Numbered from the stretch's first letter, positions 1-5,319 are shown. The stretch: 5,394 nt of DNA from Catenibacterium sp900764725 (GCF_934754625.1 NZ_CAKVIU010000098.1), one strand, 5' to 3'. Notes: a model not told the origin generated them from the letters alone. Numbers and translations: made by a program.

Positions 1-30
1 AATGAGCATCACCTTACGGTGATGCTCATT
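1..30. terminator. Perfect 13-bp hairpin at the left edge, probable terminator
   Basis: Positions 1-13 and 18-30 are exact reverse complements around the loop TTAC. The stem may continue outside the window. On the plus strand only TTT follows before a mixed sequence. Any minus-direction U-tract would lie beyond the window edge, so the direction cannot be settled. It most likely ends a gene or mobile element outside the window, or serves two converging genes. Confidence 0.6.
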
Positions 31-130
31 TAGCAGGGACTGTCAACATTCTGTCCTTGACTTTTGAACCAGTTTAATAGTAGTCATTTTAACACGCTAT
101 GAGCAAAAATTCCCCCCCCTCTATATTGCA
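31..130. other. Non-coding junction-like stretch with no gene seen
   Basis: No start codon with a ribosome binding site and no credible promoter is visible here. The stretch contains GTCAA (42-46) and TTGAC (57-61) as weak inverted arms and an eight-C tract at 112-119. Homology-like coding character for the surface-protein tail starts only around 120-130. The stretch therefore probably contains the breakpoint at which the rest of that gene was lost. A minus-strand reading of 14 codons (43-87) has nothing to support it. Confidence 0.4.
112..119. repeat. Homopolymer of eight C
   Basis: This is an uninterrupted run of eight C, flanked by T on each side, in an otherwise AT-rich region just upstream of the surface-protein remnant. 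Such tracts slip in replication and can mediate phase variation, but here no intact reading frame depends on it. It may instead mark a rearrangement joint or be a sequencing-length error. Confidence 0.6.
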
Positions 131-302
131 ATGGCTAAGTTAGAAAAGAAAGTAACTATTGATACAACTGATAAGAATGATTCAAAGACTGATACTACAG
201 TAAAAACAGGGGGATACTACAAATGTATTACCAATGTTTGTATCTGCAATTGTCGCAGTGTTAGGATTCTTCTTATTAAAAAGAAAAAAGCTTAATAACT
301 AA
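131..302 (+). pseudogene. 3' remnant of a sortase-anchored surface protein, frameshifted
   Basis: The frame from 131 reads MAKLEKKVT, resembling the end of a FIVAR-type surface repeat (…AMAKLEKK…). An Asp/Thr/Lys-rich linker follows, up to VKTG. At the five-G run 209-213 the frame must slip by one base. With one G fewer it continues as GDTTNVLPMF, a hydrophobic stretch (VSAIVAVLGFFLL) and the basic tail KRKKLNN, stopping at 300-302. That is the classic order of a cell-wall sorting signal: TG-containing motif, membrane span, positive tail. Without the slip, the frame gives a Cys-rich, unconvincing peptide ending at 293-295. The 5' part of the gene is absent and no ribosome binding site precedes 131. 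I infer a decayed gene end. The G-run could be a sequencing error, but the missing N-terminal part could not. Confidence 0.7.
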
Positions 303-334
303 AGAGACAATCCTTAATTGGGTTGTCTCTTTTT
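301..334. terminator. Bidirectional terminator between surface-protein remnant and gntR
   Basis: AAAGAGACAATCC (301-313) pairs with GGGTTGTCTCTTT (320-332) around a TTAATT loop, with one T-G wobble. A T-run follows on the plus strand (329-334, broken by one C upstream). On the minus strand the hairpin begins a few bases after the gntR-type stop codon and is followed by TTTAGTT. It would end the old surface-protein transcript, overlapping its stop codon, and also the regulator transcript. Confidence 0.85.
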
Positions 335-336
335 AG

Positions 337-1089
337 CTAGGCTGAAATTTTTAATTCAAATAGTTCTAAAGGAATATAGTGTTTACTTACTGCAAGAGTA
401 TGACCTTCTTCATCAGTGACTTTTTCCTGAATCAACATAAATGAATCATGATTAGATAACTTATAATTTTTTGCAGTAAAGTTACCGGCAGTCGAATGAG
501 TGACTGTACGCTTATAATGATGTCCTGATGCATAACATGTATGTTCTAGGAAGTTTAGAAGAGTGTCTGGATGATTAAGATCAATATGGAGCTGTCCCAC
601 CGTTTCAATAGGAATAAAACTCAATGAATAAGCGATTGAATGATTCTCATGTTTATACCATCTGTCTGTAATAACGACGGCTGCAGAGAAACTATCAAAA
701 CTATCAGAAATCGCTTTTGATGGGGGTTCAATACGGAATTCAAACTCTACATCATCAATAGACTCCATACAATAATTATGAATTGGGTGAGGAAGTGTCT
801 TGTTAAGAGATACTTCTTTTATATTGTCTTCATAATCTGTCTGATTTACGCTTTTATCTTTACGGACAAAATGTCCTACACCAGGCACATTAGTGACAAG
901 TCCATCTTCTCTTAGAAGTGTTAGTGCTTTACGCAATGTCATACGACTTACATTCATTGTAGTGGATAATGTGTTTTCTGGTGGAAGCTGAGTTCCAGGT
1001 GCATATGTTCCATTTTTGATTAGTTCATATAATTCATTATATACTTTGACATGTTTTAATTTTTTATTTGGTTCATTTGTTTCACTCAT
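337..1089 (-). CDS. GntR/HutC-family transcriptional regulator with UTRA domain
   Basis: The 250-residue protein has an N-terminal winged helix-turn-helix at about residues 12-77. The GntR signature LPPENTLSTTMNVSRMTLRK (35-54) is followed by the wing GVGHFV. The C-terminal part, about 95-245, has the pattern of a UTRA small-molecule-binding domain, including SLSFIP and a final KHYIPLELFELKI-like strand. The length is usual for HutC-type members. The start is supported by AGAGG (complement of 1098-1102) eight bases upstream and by a promoter at 1123-1151. The gene diverges from the nucleoside operon, and the shared intergenic region holds three copies of one palindrome, so I infer that it represses that operon and probably itself. 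The inducer is unknown: a nucleoside, pentose-1-phosphate or deoxyribose-5-phosphate would fit the pathway. UTRA regulators more often control sugar, histidine or phosphonate genes, so the family alone does not give the ligand. Confidence 0.9.
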   Translation of the reverse strand: MSETNEPNKKLKHVKVYNELYELIKNGTYAPGTQLPPENTLSTTMNVSRMTLRKALTLLREDGLVTNVPGVGHFVRKDKSVNQTDYEDNIKEVSLNKTLPHPIHNYCMESIDDVEFEFRIEPPSKAISDSFDSFSAAVVITDRWYKHENHSIAYSLSFIPIETVGQLHIDLNHPDTLLNFLEHTCYASGHHYKRTVTHSTAGNFTAKNYKLSNHDSFMLIQEKVTDEEGHTLAVSKHYIPLELFELKISA

Positions 1090-1122
1090 AAGCTGATCCT
1101 CTTTTTATATCTTATTAATATA

Positions 1123-1151
1123 ATGATAGAAGTTTATAGACTGGAAGTCAA
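1123..1151 (-). promoter_or_regulatory. Sigma-A promoter of the GntR regulator gene
   Basis: On the minus strand TTGACT (complement of 1146-1151) is separated by 17 bases from TATCAT (complement of 1123-1128). Transcription would start near 1116, giving a leader of about 27 bases with the AGAGG ribosome binding site. The spacer contains a single operator-like half-site, TATAGAC on the plus strand at 1135-1141. The full palindrome at 1161-1172 lies just upstream of the -35. Confidence 0.75.
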
Positions 1152-1160
1152 TAATATTAA

Positions 1161-1172
1161 TAGACCTGTCTA
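1161..1172. promoter_or_regulatory. Putative GntR operator O1 (TAGACCTGTCTA)
   Basis: This is a palindrome TAGAC-CT-GTCTA with perfect 5-bp arms. It matches O2 and O3 at 10 of 12 positions (the third and sixth differ), and the three define TAkACmTGTCTA. It sits about 10 bp upstream of the -35 of the regulator gene and 24 bp upstream of the cre box. A protein bound here could autoregulate, or loop to O2, whose centre is 65 bp away. The assignment to this regulator is inferred from position and repetition. Confidence 0.65.
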
Positions 1173-1195
1173 AAATACTTCTCTGAAAAACAAAG

Positions 1196-1209
1196 TGTAA
1201 ACGTTTGCA
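1196..1209. promoter_or_regulatory. CcpA catabolite-responsive element (cre)
   Basis: TGTAAACGTTTGCA matches the Bacillota cre consensus TGWAARCGYTWNCW at every position. It lies immediately upstream of the udp -35, centred near -51 relative to the predicted start. CcpA-HPr(Ser-P) binding here would couple nucleoside catabolism to the supply of preferred sugars. Repression is expected for such an operon, although a site wholly upstream of the -35 is also the arrangement seen at some CcpA-activated promoters. Confidence 0.85.
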
Positions 1210-1218
1210 TATAAACTA

Positions 1219-1247
1219 TTGACAGTATACATGTCTATTTATATAAT
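1219..1247 (+). promoter_or_regulatory. Consensus sigma-A promoter of the udp-nupC-deoB-deoC operon
   Basis: TTGACA (1219-1224), a 17-base spacer and TATAAT (1242-1247) match the housekeeping consensus exactly. The start would be near 1254, leaving an untranslated leader of about 50 bases. A promoter this strong needs a repressor, and operator O2 lies inside its spacer while O3 lies about 14-25 bases downstream of the start. No other promoter is evident between the four operon genes. Confidence 0.9.
1226..1237. promoter_or_regulatory. Putative GntR operator O2 inside the udp promoter spacer (TATACATGTCTA)
   Basis: TATACATGTCTA is one base from the perfect palindrome TAGACATGTCTA and identical to O3. 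It lies wholly between the -35 and -10 boxes, so a bound repressor would exclude RNA polymerase. It is part of a 16-bp exact direct repeat (1226-1241) with 1268-1283. Confidence 0.75.
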
Positions 1248-1252
1248 AGACA
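1232..1252. repeat. Inverted repeat covering the udp -10 box
   Basis: TGTCTATT (1232-1239) and AATAGACA (1245-1252) are exact reverse complements with a 5-base spacer, centred at 1242 on the first base of the TATAAT box. The left arm is the right half of O2, and the right arm adds an extra TAGAC half-site. It could be a second, wider-spaced way for the regulator to bind, or simply a duplicated half-site. Confidence 0.55.
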
Positions 1253-1267
1253 CTGTAAAGAATAAAT

Positions 1268-1279
1268 TATACATGTCTA
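1268..1279. promoter_or_regulatory. Putative GntR operator O3 in the udp leader (TATACATGTCTA)
   Basis: This site has the same 12-mer as O2, within an exact 16-bp repeat (1268-1283), 42 bp downstream and so four helical turns away on the same DNA face. It lies in the transcribed leader, with the 16-bp repeat ending four bases before the Shine-Dalgarno sequence. A protein bound here could block elongation or cooperate with O2. Confidence 0.7.
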
Positions 1280-1287
1280 TTTAAATT

Positions 1288-1294
1288 AAGGAGG
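1288..1294 (+). promoter_or_regulatory. Strong Shine-Dalgarno of udp
   Basis: AAGGAGG lies nine bases before the ATG at 1304. It is the strongest ribosome binding site in the operon and fixes the udp start. Confidence 0.85.
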
Positions 1295-1303
1295 AACAGA
1301 AAC

Positions 1304-2083
1304 ATGCAGAATTATTCAGGAGAAGTAGGATTACAGTATCACTTGCAGATTAGACCAGGAGATGTAGGACGTTATGTGCTTATGCCAGGAGATCCAAAGA
1401 GATGTGCTAAGATTGCAGCACACTTTGATGATGCAAAGCTTGTGGCAGATAGTAGAGAATATGTCACTTATACAGGTTATCTAGATGGTGAAAAGGTCAG
1501 CGTTACATCAACTGGTATTGGAGGACCATCAGCTTCAATCGCATTAGAAGAATTAACACTTTGTGGTGCTGATACATTTATCCGTGTAGGAACTTGTGGA
1601 GGTATTGAATTAGATGTTAAGGGTGGCGACATTGTAGTAGCTACAGGTGCTATTCGTATGGAAGGAACTAGTAAGGAATATGCACCAATCGAATATCCAG
1701 CAGTCGCTGACTTAGATGTAACAAATGCACTTGTAAGTGCTGCGAAAGATTTAGGTTATACATATCATGCAGGTGTTGTTGAATGTAAAGATGCTTTCTA
1801 TGGACAGCATGAACCAGAAAGAATGCCTGTCAGCTATGAATTATTAAATAAGTGGGAAGCTTGGAAACGTATGGGATGTAAAGCATCTGAAATGGAATCA
1901 GCTGCACTATTCATTGCCGCAAGTCATTTAAGAGTACGTTGTGGTTCAGATTTCCTTGTAGTAGGTAACCAGGAAAGAAATGCATTAGGAATGGATAATC
2001 CAATGGTTCATGATACAGAAGGTGCTATCTTAGTGGCTGTAGAAGCATTAAGAAAATTAATTAAGGCAGATCGCAAAAAATAA
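1304..2083 (+). CDS. udp: Uridine phosphorylase (NP-I family)
   Basis: The cytoplasmic enzyme catalyses uridine plus phosphate to uracil plus ribose-1-phosphate. Many relatives also accept deoxyuridine or thymidine. The 259 residues are close to the 253 of the E. coli enzyme and align along the whole length. Visible landmarks are PGDPKR (28-33, with G29, D30 and R33 at the phosphate site), STGIGGPSASIALEEL (69-84), RVGTCGG (94-100, with phosphate-binding R94), QHEPER (168-173, at the position of the uracil-specific Gln/Arg region) and SEMESAAL (195-202, with E196-M197-E198 matching the ribose-binding EMES motif). It is the first gene of the operon, directly behind the regulated promoter. The company of deoB and deoC suggests that deoxynucleosides are also substrates. 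A purine nucleoside phosphorylase is unlikely given the GIGGPS and QxxxxR features. Confidence 0.92.
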   Translation: MQNYSGEVGLQYHLQIRPGDVGRYVLMPGDPKRCAKIAAHFDDAKLVADSREYVTYTGYLDGEKVSVTSTGIGGPSASIALEELTLCGADTFIRVGTCGGIELDVKGGDIVVATGAIRMEGTSKEYAPIEYPAVADLDVTNALVSAAKDLGYTYHAGVVECKDAFYGQHEPERMPVSYELLNKWEAWKRMGCKASEMESAALFIAASHLRVRCGSDFLVVGNQERNALGMDNPMVHDTEGAILVAVEALRKLIKADRKK

Positions 2084-2106
2084 TTATAGTAAGAGGGTAT
2101 AGTAGG

Positions 2107-3309
2107 ATGAAGATCTTTTTAAATATTCTTGGGATTGCAGTAATCCTTGGCTTGATATTTCTTCTTTCATGGGATCGTAAGAATATTCGCTGGAAAGCAG
2201 TTGGGAAAGCAATCATAGCACAGTTTATTATTGCGATTATACTTGTAAAGGTACCGGTTGGTAAGATGATTGTATCCACATTATCAGATGGTGTGACAGC
2301 TGTTATTAATTGTGGACAGAATGGTCTGTCATTTGTATTTGGCAGCCTAGCAGATATGAACGCACCTACAGGTAGTATTTTCATTATTCAGACTTTAGGA
2401 AACATTATCTTTGTATCTGCTTTAGTAAGTTTACTTTACTATATTGGTGTACTTGGATTTGTAGTGAAGTGGATTGGTAAAGCTGTAGGAAAACTTATGG
2501 GAACAACTGAAGTAGAAAGCTTCGTTGCAGTCGCAAATATGTTTCTAGGACAGACAGATAGTCCAATTCTAGTAAGTAAGTATATTGGAAATCTAACTGA
2601 TAGTGAAATACTTGTTATTTTGGTATCTGGAATGGGAAGTATGTCAGTTTCTATTCTTGGTGGATATCACGCACTTGGTATCCCAATGGAATATTTATTG
2701 ATTGCGAGTGCTATGGTTCCTGTTGGAAGTATTCTTGTGGCTAAGATGCTGCTTCCTCAGACAGAGGCTGTACAGTCTATCACAGATGTTAAGATGGATA
2801 ATAAAGGCAATAACGCAAATGTGATTGATGCCATTGCGGAAGGTGCTGGTACAGGTATGCAGATGGTTATTGCGATTGCAGCTTCACTTATTGGTATTAT
2901 TGGTATTGTGGCAGTAATTAATATGCTTCTAGGGTTTGTAGGTATCAGCCTCGAACAAATCTTCTCATATGTATTTGCACCATTTGGATTCTTATTAGGA
3001 TTAGACACAAATAAGGTGCTTATGGAAGGGGCATTACTTGGAAATAAGTTAGTTGTTAATGAATTTGTTGCTTTCCAGAGCTTAGGTAAGATGCTTGCAA
3101 CTCTAGATTATAGAACTGGTATAGTATGTTCTATTTCTCTATGTGGATTCGCAAACTTATCTAGTTTAGGAATCTGTGTATCAGGTATTGCGGTATTATG
3201 TCCAGAGAAGAAGAGCACACTCTCTAGACTTGTTTTCAAGGCAATGCTTGGTGGTATATTCGTAAGTATTTTAAGTGCAATGATCGTAGGTTTAATCACA
3301 TTATTCTAA
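2107..3309 (+). CDS. nupC: Concentrative nucleoside transporter (CNT family), NupC-like
   Basis: This 400-residue inner-membrane protein imports nucleosides with H+ or Na+, and its length equals that of E. coli NupC. The order is an N-terminal nucleoside-transporter segment (hydrophobic spans near 3-20 and 33-50), a gate domain with spans near 92-120 and the first re-entrant hairpin near 135-160, then the C-terminal transport domain (spans near 165-190, 195-215, 250-275, 335-360, 375-400). Base-contact motif GQTD is at 148-151, ribose-contact motif NEFVAF at 318-323 (E319), and FANLSS at 348-353 (N350, S353). These correspond to the Vibrio CNT residues Q154, T155, E156, E332, N368 and S371, and the sodium-site N144 and S178 are also present. 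The one departure is Asp at 151, where Glu is usual. AAGAGGG (2091-2097) precedes the start by nine bases, 23 bases after udp, so it is co-transcribed. Confidence 0.92.
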   Translation: MKIFLNILGIAVILGLIFLLSWDRKNIRWKAVGKAIIAQFIIAIILVKVPVGKMIVSTLSDGVTAVINCGQNGLSFVFGSLADMNAPTGSIFIIQTLGNIIFVSALVSLLYYIGVLGFVVKWIGKAVGKLMGTTEVESFVAVANMFLGQTDSPILVSKYIGNLTDSEILVILVSGMGSMSVSILGGYHALGIPMEYLLIASAMVPVGSILVAKMLLPQTEAVQSITDVKMDNKGNNANVIDAIAEGAGTGMQMVIAIAASLIGIIGIVAVINMLLGFVGISLEQIFSYVFAPFGFLLGLDTNKVLMEGALLGNKLVVNEFVAFQSLGKMLATLDYRTGIVCSISLCGFANLSSLGICVSGIAVLCPEKKSTLSRLVFKAMLGGIFVSILSAMIVGLITLF

Positions 3310-3320
3310 GATGTATATAT

Positions 3321-3324
3321 GAGG
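3321..3324 (+). promoter_or_regulatory. deoB Shine-Dalgarno that decides the start
   Basis: GAGG lies six bases before the ATG at 3331 and overlaps the upstream in-frame ATG at 3319. That ATG therefore cannot use it and has no ribosome binding site of its own. Confidence 0.7.
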
Positions 3325-3330
3325 TATAAA

Positions 3331-4527
3331 ATGAACGATAATAAGTATAAAAGAATATTCACAATTGTAATTGATTCACTTGGTGCTGGAGAAATGCCCG
3401 ATGCCGCTTCTTATGGAGATCAGGGAACTGACACTTTAGGACATATTGCATCAAGCGTAGATGCATTAAAGATTCCTCATCTTCAGAAACTAGGAATTGG
3501 TAATCTGAAAGATTTAAAGGGTGTACCACCTGTTGAACATCCAATGGGTTATTATGGTAAACTTAAAGAAGTAAGTAAAGGAAAAGACACAATGACAGGT
3601 CATTGGGAAATGATGGGATTACATATCACTACACCATTCAAGACCTTTACAGAAACTGGTTTTCCTCAAGAATTAATTGATGAACTATCAAAAAGAACTG
3701 GACGTACTATTATTGGAAATAAGAGTTCTAGCGGAACAGAAATCTTAGATGAACTTGCTGAAGAAGAAATTCGTACAGGACATATGATTGTTTATACATC
3801 AGCTGATTCTGTTCTCCAAATCTGTGGTAATGAAGAAACTTTTGGATTGGATGAATTATATCGCTGCTGTGAAATAGCTCGTGAAATCACTATGAAGGAT
3901 GAATGGAAGGTAGGGCGTATTATCGCAAGACCTTATGTTGGAATGAAAAAAGGTGAATTCAAACGTACAAGTAATCGTCATGATTATGCCTTAAAACCAT
4001 TTGGACAAACAGCTTTAGATGCATTAAAGAATGCAGGTCTTGATGTCATTTCGGTTGGTAAGATTTCTGATATTTTTGATGGTGAAGGGATCACTGAATC
4101 CCATAAGTCTAAAAGTTCAGTTCATGGTATGGAACAGACAATTGAAATCGCGAAAAAGGATTTTGAAGGTTTATGCTTTGTGAATCTTGTGGATTTTGAT
4201 GCACTATGGGGCCATAGAAGAGATGTTCTTGGATATGCAAAGGAATTAGAGAAGTTTGATGAAAAGCTTGGTATCTTATTAGATACGTTAAGAGATGATG
4301 ATTTACTCATTATTACAGCGGATCATGGTAATGATCCAACTCATACAGGAACAGATCATACAAGAGAAAAGGTGCCATTTATCGCATATTCTCCATCTCA
4401 GGAAAAAACAGGGGAACTAGAAGAAACTGATACATTTGCGATTATAGGTGCAACAATTACAGATGATTTTGGAATTAAGATGCCAGAAGGTACAATTGGC
4501 TACTCTATTCTTGATAAACTGTTATAA
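3331..4527 (+). CDS. deoB: Phosphopentomutase
   Basis: The enzyme interconverts ribose- or deoxyribose-1-phosphate and the 5-phosphate, linking Udp to DeoC. It is a cytoplasmic, Mn-dependent member of the alkaline phosphatase superfamily. From 3331 the protein has 398 residues, near the 392-394 of Bacillus and Staphylococcus forms. Metal ligands are D15 (in IDSLGAGEMPDA), D290 and H295 (VDFDALWGHR), D331-H332 (TADHGNDPTHTGTDHT) and H343. The phospho-acceptor is T87 in KGKDTMTGHWE. Relative to the B. cereus enzyme (D13, T85, D286, H291, D327, H328, H339) the offset is two residues at the N-terminal sites and four at the C-terminal ones, so every catalytic residue is present. The longer frame from ATG 3319 adds only MRYK and would put the start on top of the GAGG sequence, so I prefer 3331. 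The gene starts 21 bases after nupC. Confidence 0.95.
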   Translation: MNDNKYKRIFTIVIDSLGAGEMPDAASYGDQGTDTLGHIASSVDALKIPHLQKLGIGNLKDLKGVPPVEHPMGYYGKLKEVSKGKDTMTGHWEMMGLHITTPFKTFTETGFPQELIDELSKRTGRTIIGNKSSSGTEILDELAEEEIRTGHMIVYTSADSVLQICGNEETFGLDELYRCCEIAREITMKDEWKVGRIIARPYVGMKKGEFKRTSNRHDYALKPFGQTALDALKNAGLDVISVGKISDIFDGEGITESHKSKSSVHGMEQTIEIAKKDFEGLCFVNLVDFDALWGHRRDVLGYAKELEKFDEKLGILLDTLRDDDLLIITADHGNDPTHTGTDHTREKVPFIAYSPSQEKTGELEETDTFAIIGATITDDFGIKMPEGTIGYSILDKLL

Positions 4528-4552
4528 TAGAATAAAAGAGAGGTATAAATAA

Positions 4553-5221
4553 ATGAACACAAATGAAATTTTAAAAAAAGTAGACCACACATTATTAGCT
4601 CAGAGTGCCACTTGGGAAGACATCAAGGTCATCCTGGATGATGGAATCAAATATGGTACAGCATCTGCATGTATTCCAGCTGCTTATGTTAAACAGGCAA
4701 CAGAATATGTGGATGGTAAACTTCCCATCTGTACAGTTATTGGATTCCCAAATGGATACAGTACAACTGCAGTAAAAGTATTTGAAACAAAGGATGCTAT
4801 CGCAAATGGTGCATCTGAAATTGATATGGTTATTAATATCGGCTTCTTAAAAGATAAGAGATATGCAGAAGTAGAAGATGAAATCCGTCAGATTCATGAA
4901 GCATGTGATGGTAAAATCTTAAAGGTTATTATTGAAACATGTCTTCTTACAGAAGAAGAAAAGATCAAGATGTGTGAATTAGTCACAAATGCAGGAGCAG
5001 AATACATTAAGACATCAACAGGATTCTCTACTGCAGGCGCTACATTTGATGATGTAAAGTTAATGCATGATCATGTAGGTGAAGGTGTTAAAGTCAAAGC
5101 AGCTGGAGGTATTAGCTCATTTGATGATGCCAAAAAGTTTATTGAACTAGGTGCTGATAGACTTGGTACAAGCCGTCTTGTAAAAATCATGAAGAATACA
5201 GATACTGGTGCAGGTTACTAA
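4553..5221 (+). CDS. deoC: Deoxyribose-phosphate aldolase (class I)
   Basis: The enzyme cleaves 2-deoxy-D-ribose-5-phosphate to glyceraldehyde-3-phosphate and acetaldehyde in the cytoplasm, feeding glycolysis. The 222 residues form a complete TIM-barrel aldolase of the short Gram-positive type. Key parts are the N-terminal DHTLL (11-15), D91 in EIDMVIN, the Schiff-base lysine K153 in YIKTSTGF, the second lysine K182 in KVKAAGG, and the phosphate-binding C-terminal GADRLGTSR (200-208). The final residue is Tyr (GAGY, Y222); a C-terminal tyrosine is functionally important in E. coli DeoC (Y259). AGAGAGG (4537-4543) sits nine bases before the ATG. The gap to deoB is 25 bases, and a terminator follows six bases after the stop, so this is the last gene of the operon. 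Confidence 0.95.
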   Translation: MNTNEILKKVDHTLLAQSATWEDIKVILDDGIKYGTASACIPAAYVKQATEYVDGKLPICTVIGFPNGYSTTAVKVFETKDAIANGASEIDMVINIGFLKDKRYAEVEDEIRQIHEACDGKILKVIIETCLLTEEEKIKMCELVTNAGAEYIKTSTGFSTAGATFDDVKLMHDHVGEGVKVKAAGGISSFDDAKKFIELGADRLGTSRLVKIMKNTDTGAGY

Positions 5222-5226
5222 AAAAT

Positions 5227-5261
5227 AAAGCCATAATCCTTTAATAGGACTATGGCTTTTT
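5227..5261 (+). terminator. Rho-independent terminator of the nucleoside operon
   Basis: AAAGCCATA (5227-5235) pairs with TATGGCTTT (5251-5259). After one A-C mismatch, TCCT (5237-5240) pairs with AGGA (5246-5249) around the loop TTAAT. A T-run at 5257-5261 completes it. It starts six bases after the deoC stop. Confidence 0.9.
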
Positions 5262-5278
5262 AAGTATATTGATATAAT

Positions 5279-5306
5279 AAAAAAAACAGACACATTAGTG
5301 CCTGCT
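5279..5306 (-). terminator. Terminator of the tRNA-Ala transcript
   Basis: On the minus strand AGCAGGCAC (complement of 5298-5306) pairs with GTGTCTGTT (complement of 5285-5293) around a TAAT loop, with two G-U wobbles. Eight U (complement of 5279-5286) overlap and follow the last pairs. On the plus strand the wobbles become A-C mismatches, so the hairpin is specific to the minus direction. It lies 13 bases after the tRNA CCA end. Confidence 0.75.
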
Positions 5307-5319
5307 GTGTTTAAATTAT

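Noticed and set aside
57..85. Promoter reading right from TTGACT at 57-62
   Set aside because: No -10-like hexamer occurs at 16-18 bases; the bases there are GTAGTC-like.
112..119. Poly-C tract as a phase-variation switch
   Set aside because: No complete gene or promoter is positioned so that a change in tract length would switch it within this window.
131..295. Intact 54-residue small protein in the unshifted frame
   Set aside because: Its second half is a Cys-rich out-of-frame reading of an evident sorting signal, and no ribosome binding site precedes the ATG. A frameshifted gene remnant explains it better.
1254..1303. Riboswitch or leader attenuator in the udp 5' leader
   Set aside because: The leader is only about 50 bases, AT-rich, and forms no stable hairpin or terminator. 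The repeat in it is better explained as a DNA operator.
2061..2384. 107-codon minus-strand frame opposite the nupC start
   Set aside because: It lies across the end of udp and the start of nupC, both clearly coding on the plus strand. It has no recognisable domain and is a shadow frame.
2757..3299. Two minus-strand frames (83 and 63 codons) within nupC
   Set aside because: These are antisense shadows of transmembrane coding sequence, rich in Ile/Pro/Thr with no motif or ribosome binding site.
3359..4310. Minus-strand frames of about 60 codons inside deoB
   Set aside because: They oppose fully conserved catalytic segments of phosphopentomutase and have no features of their own.
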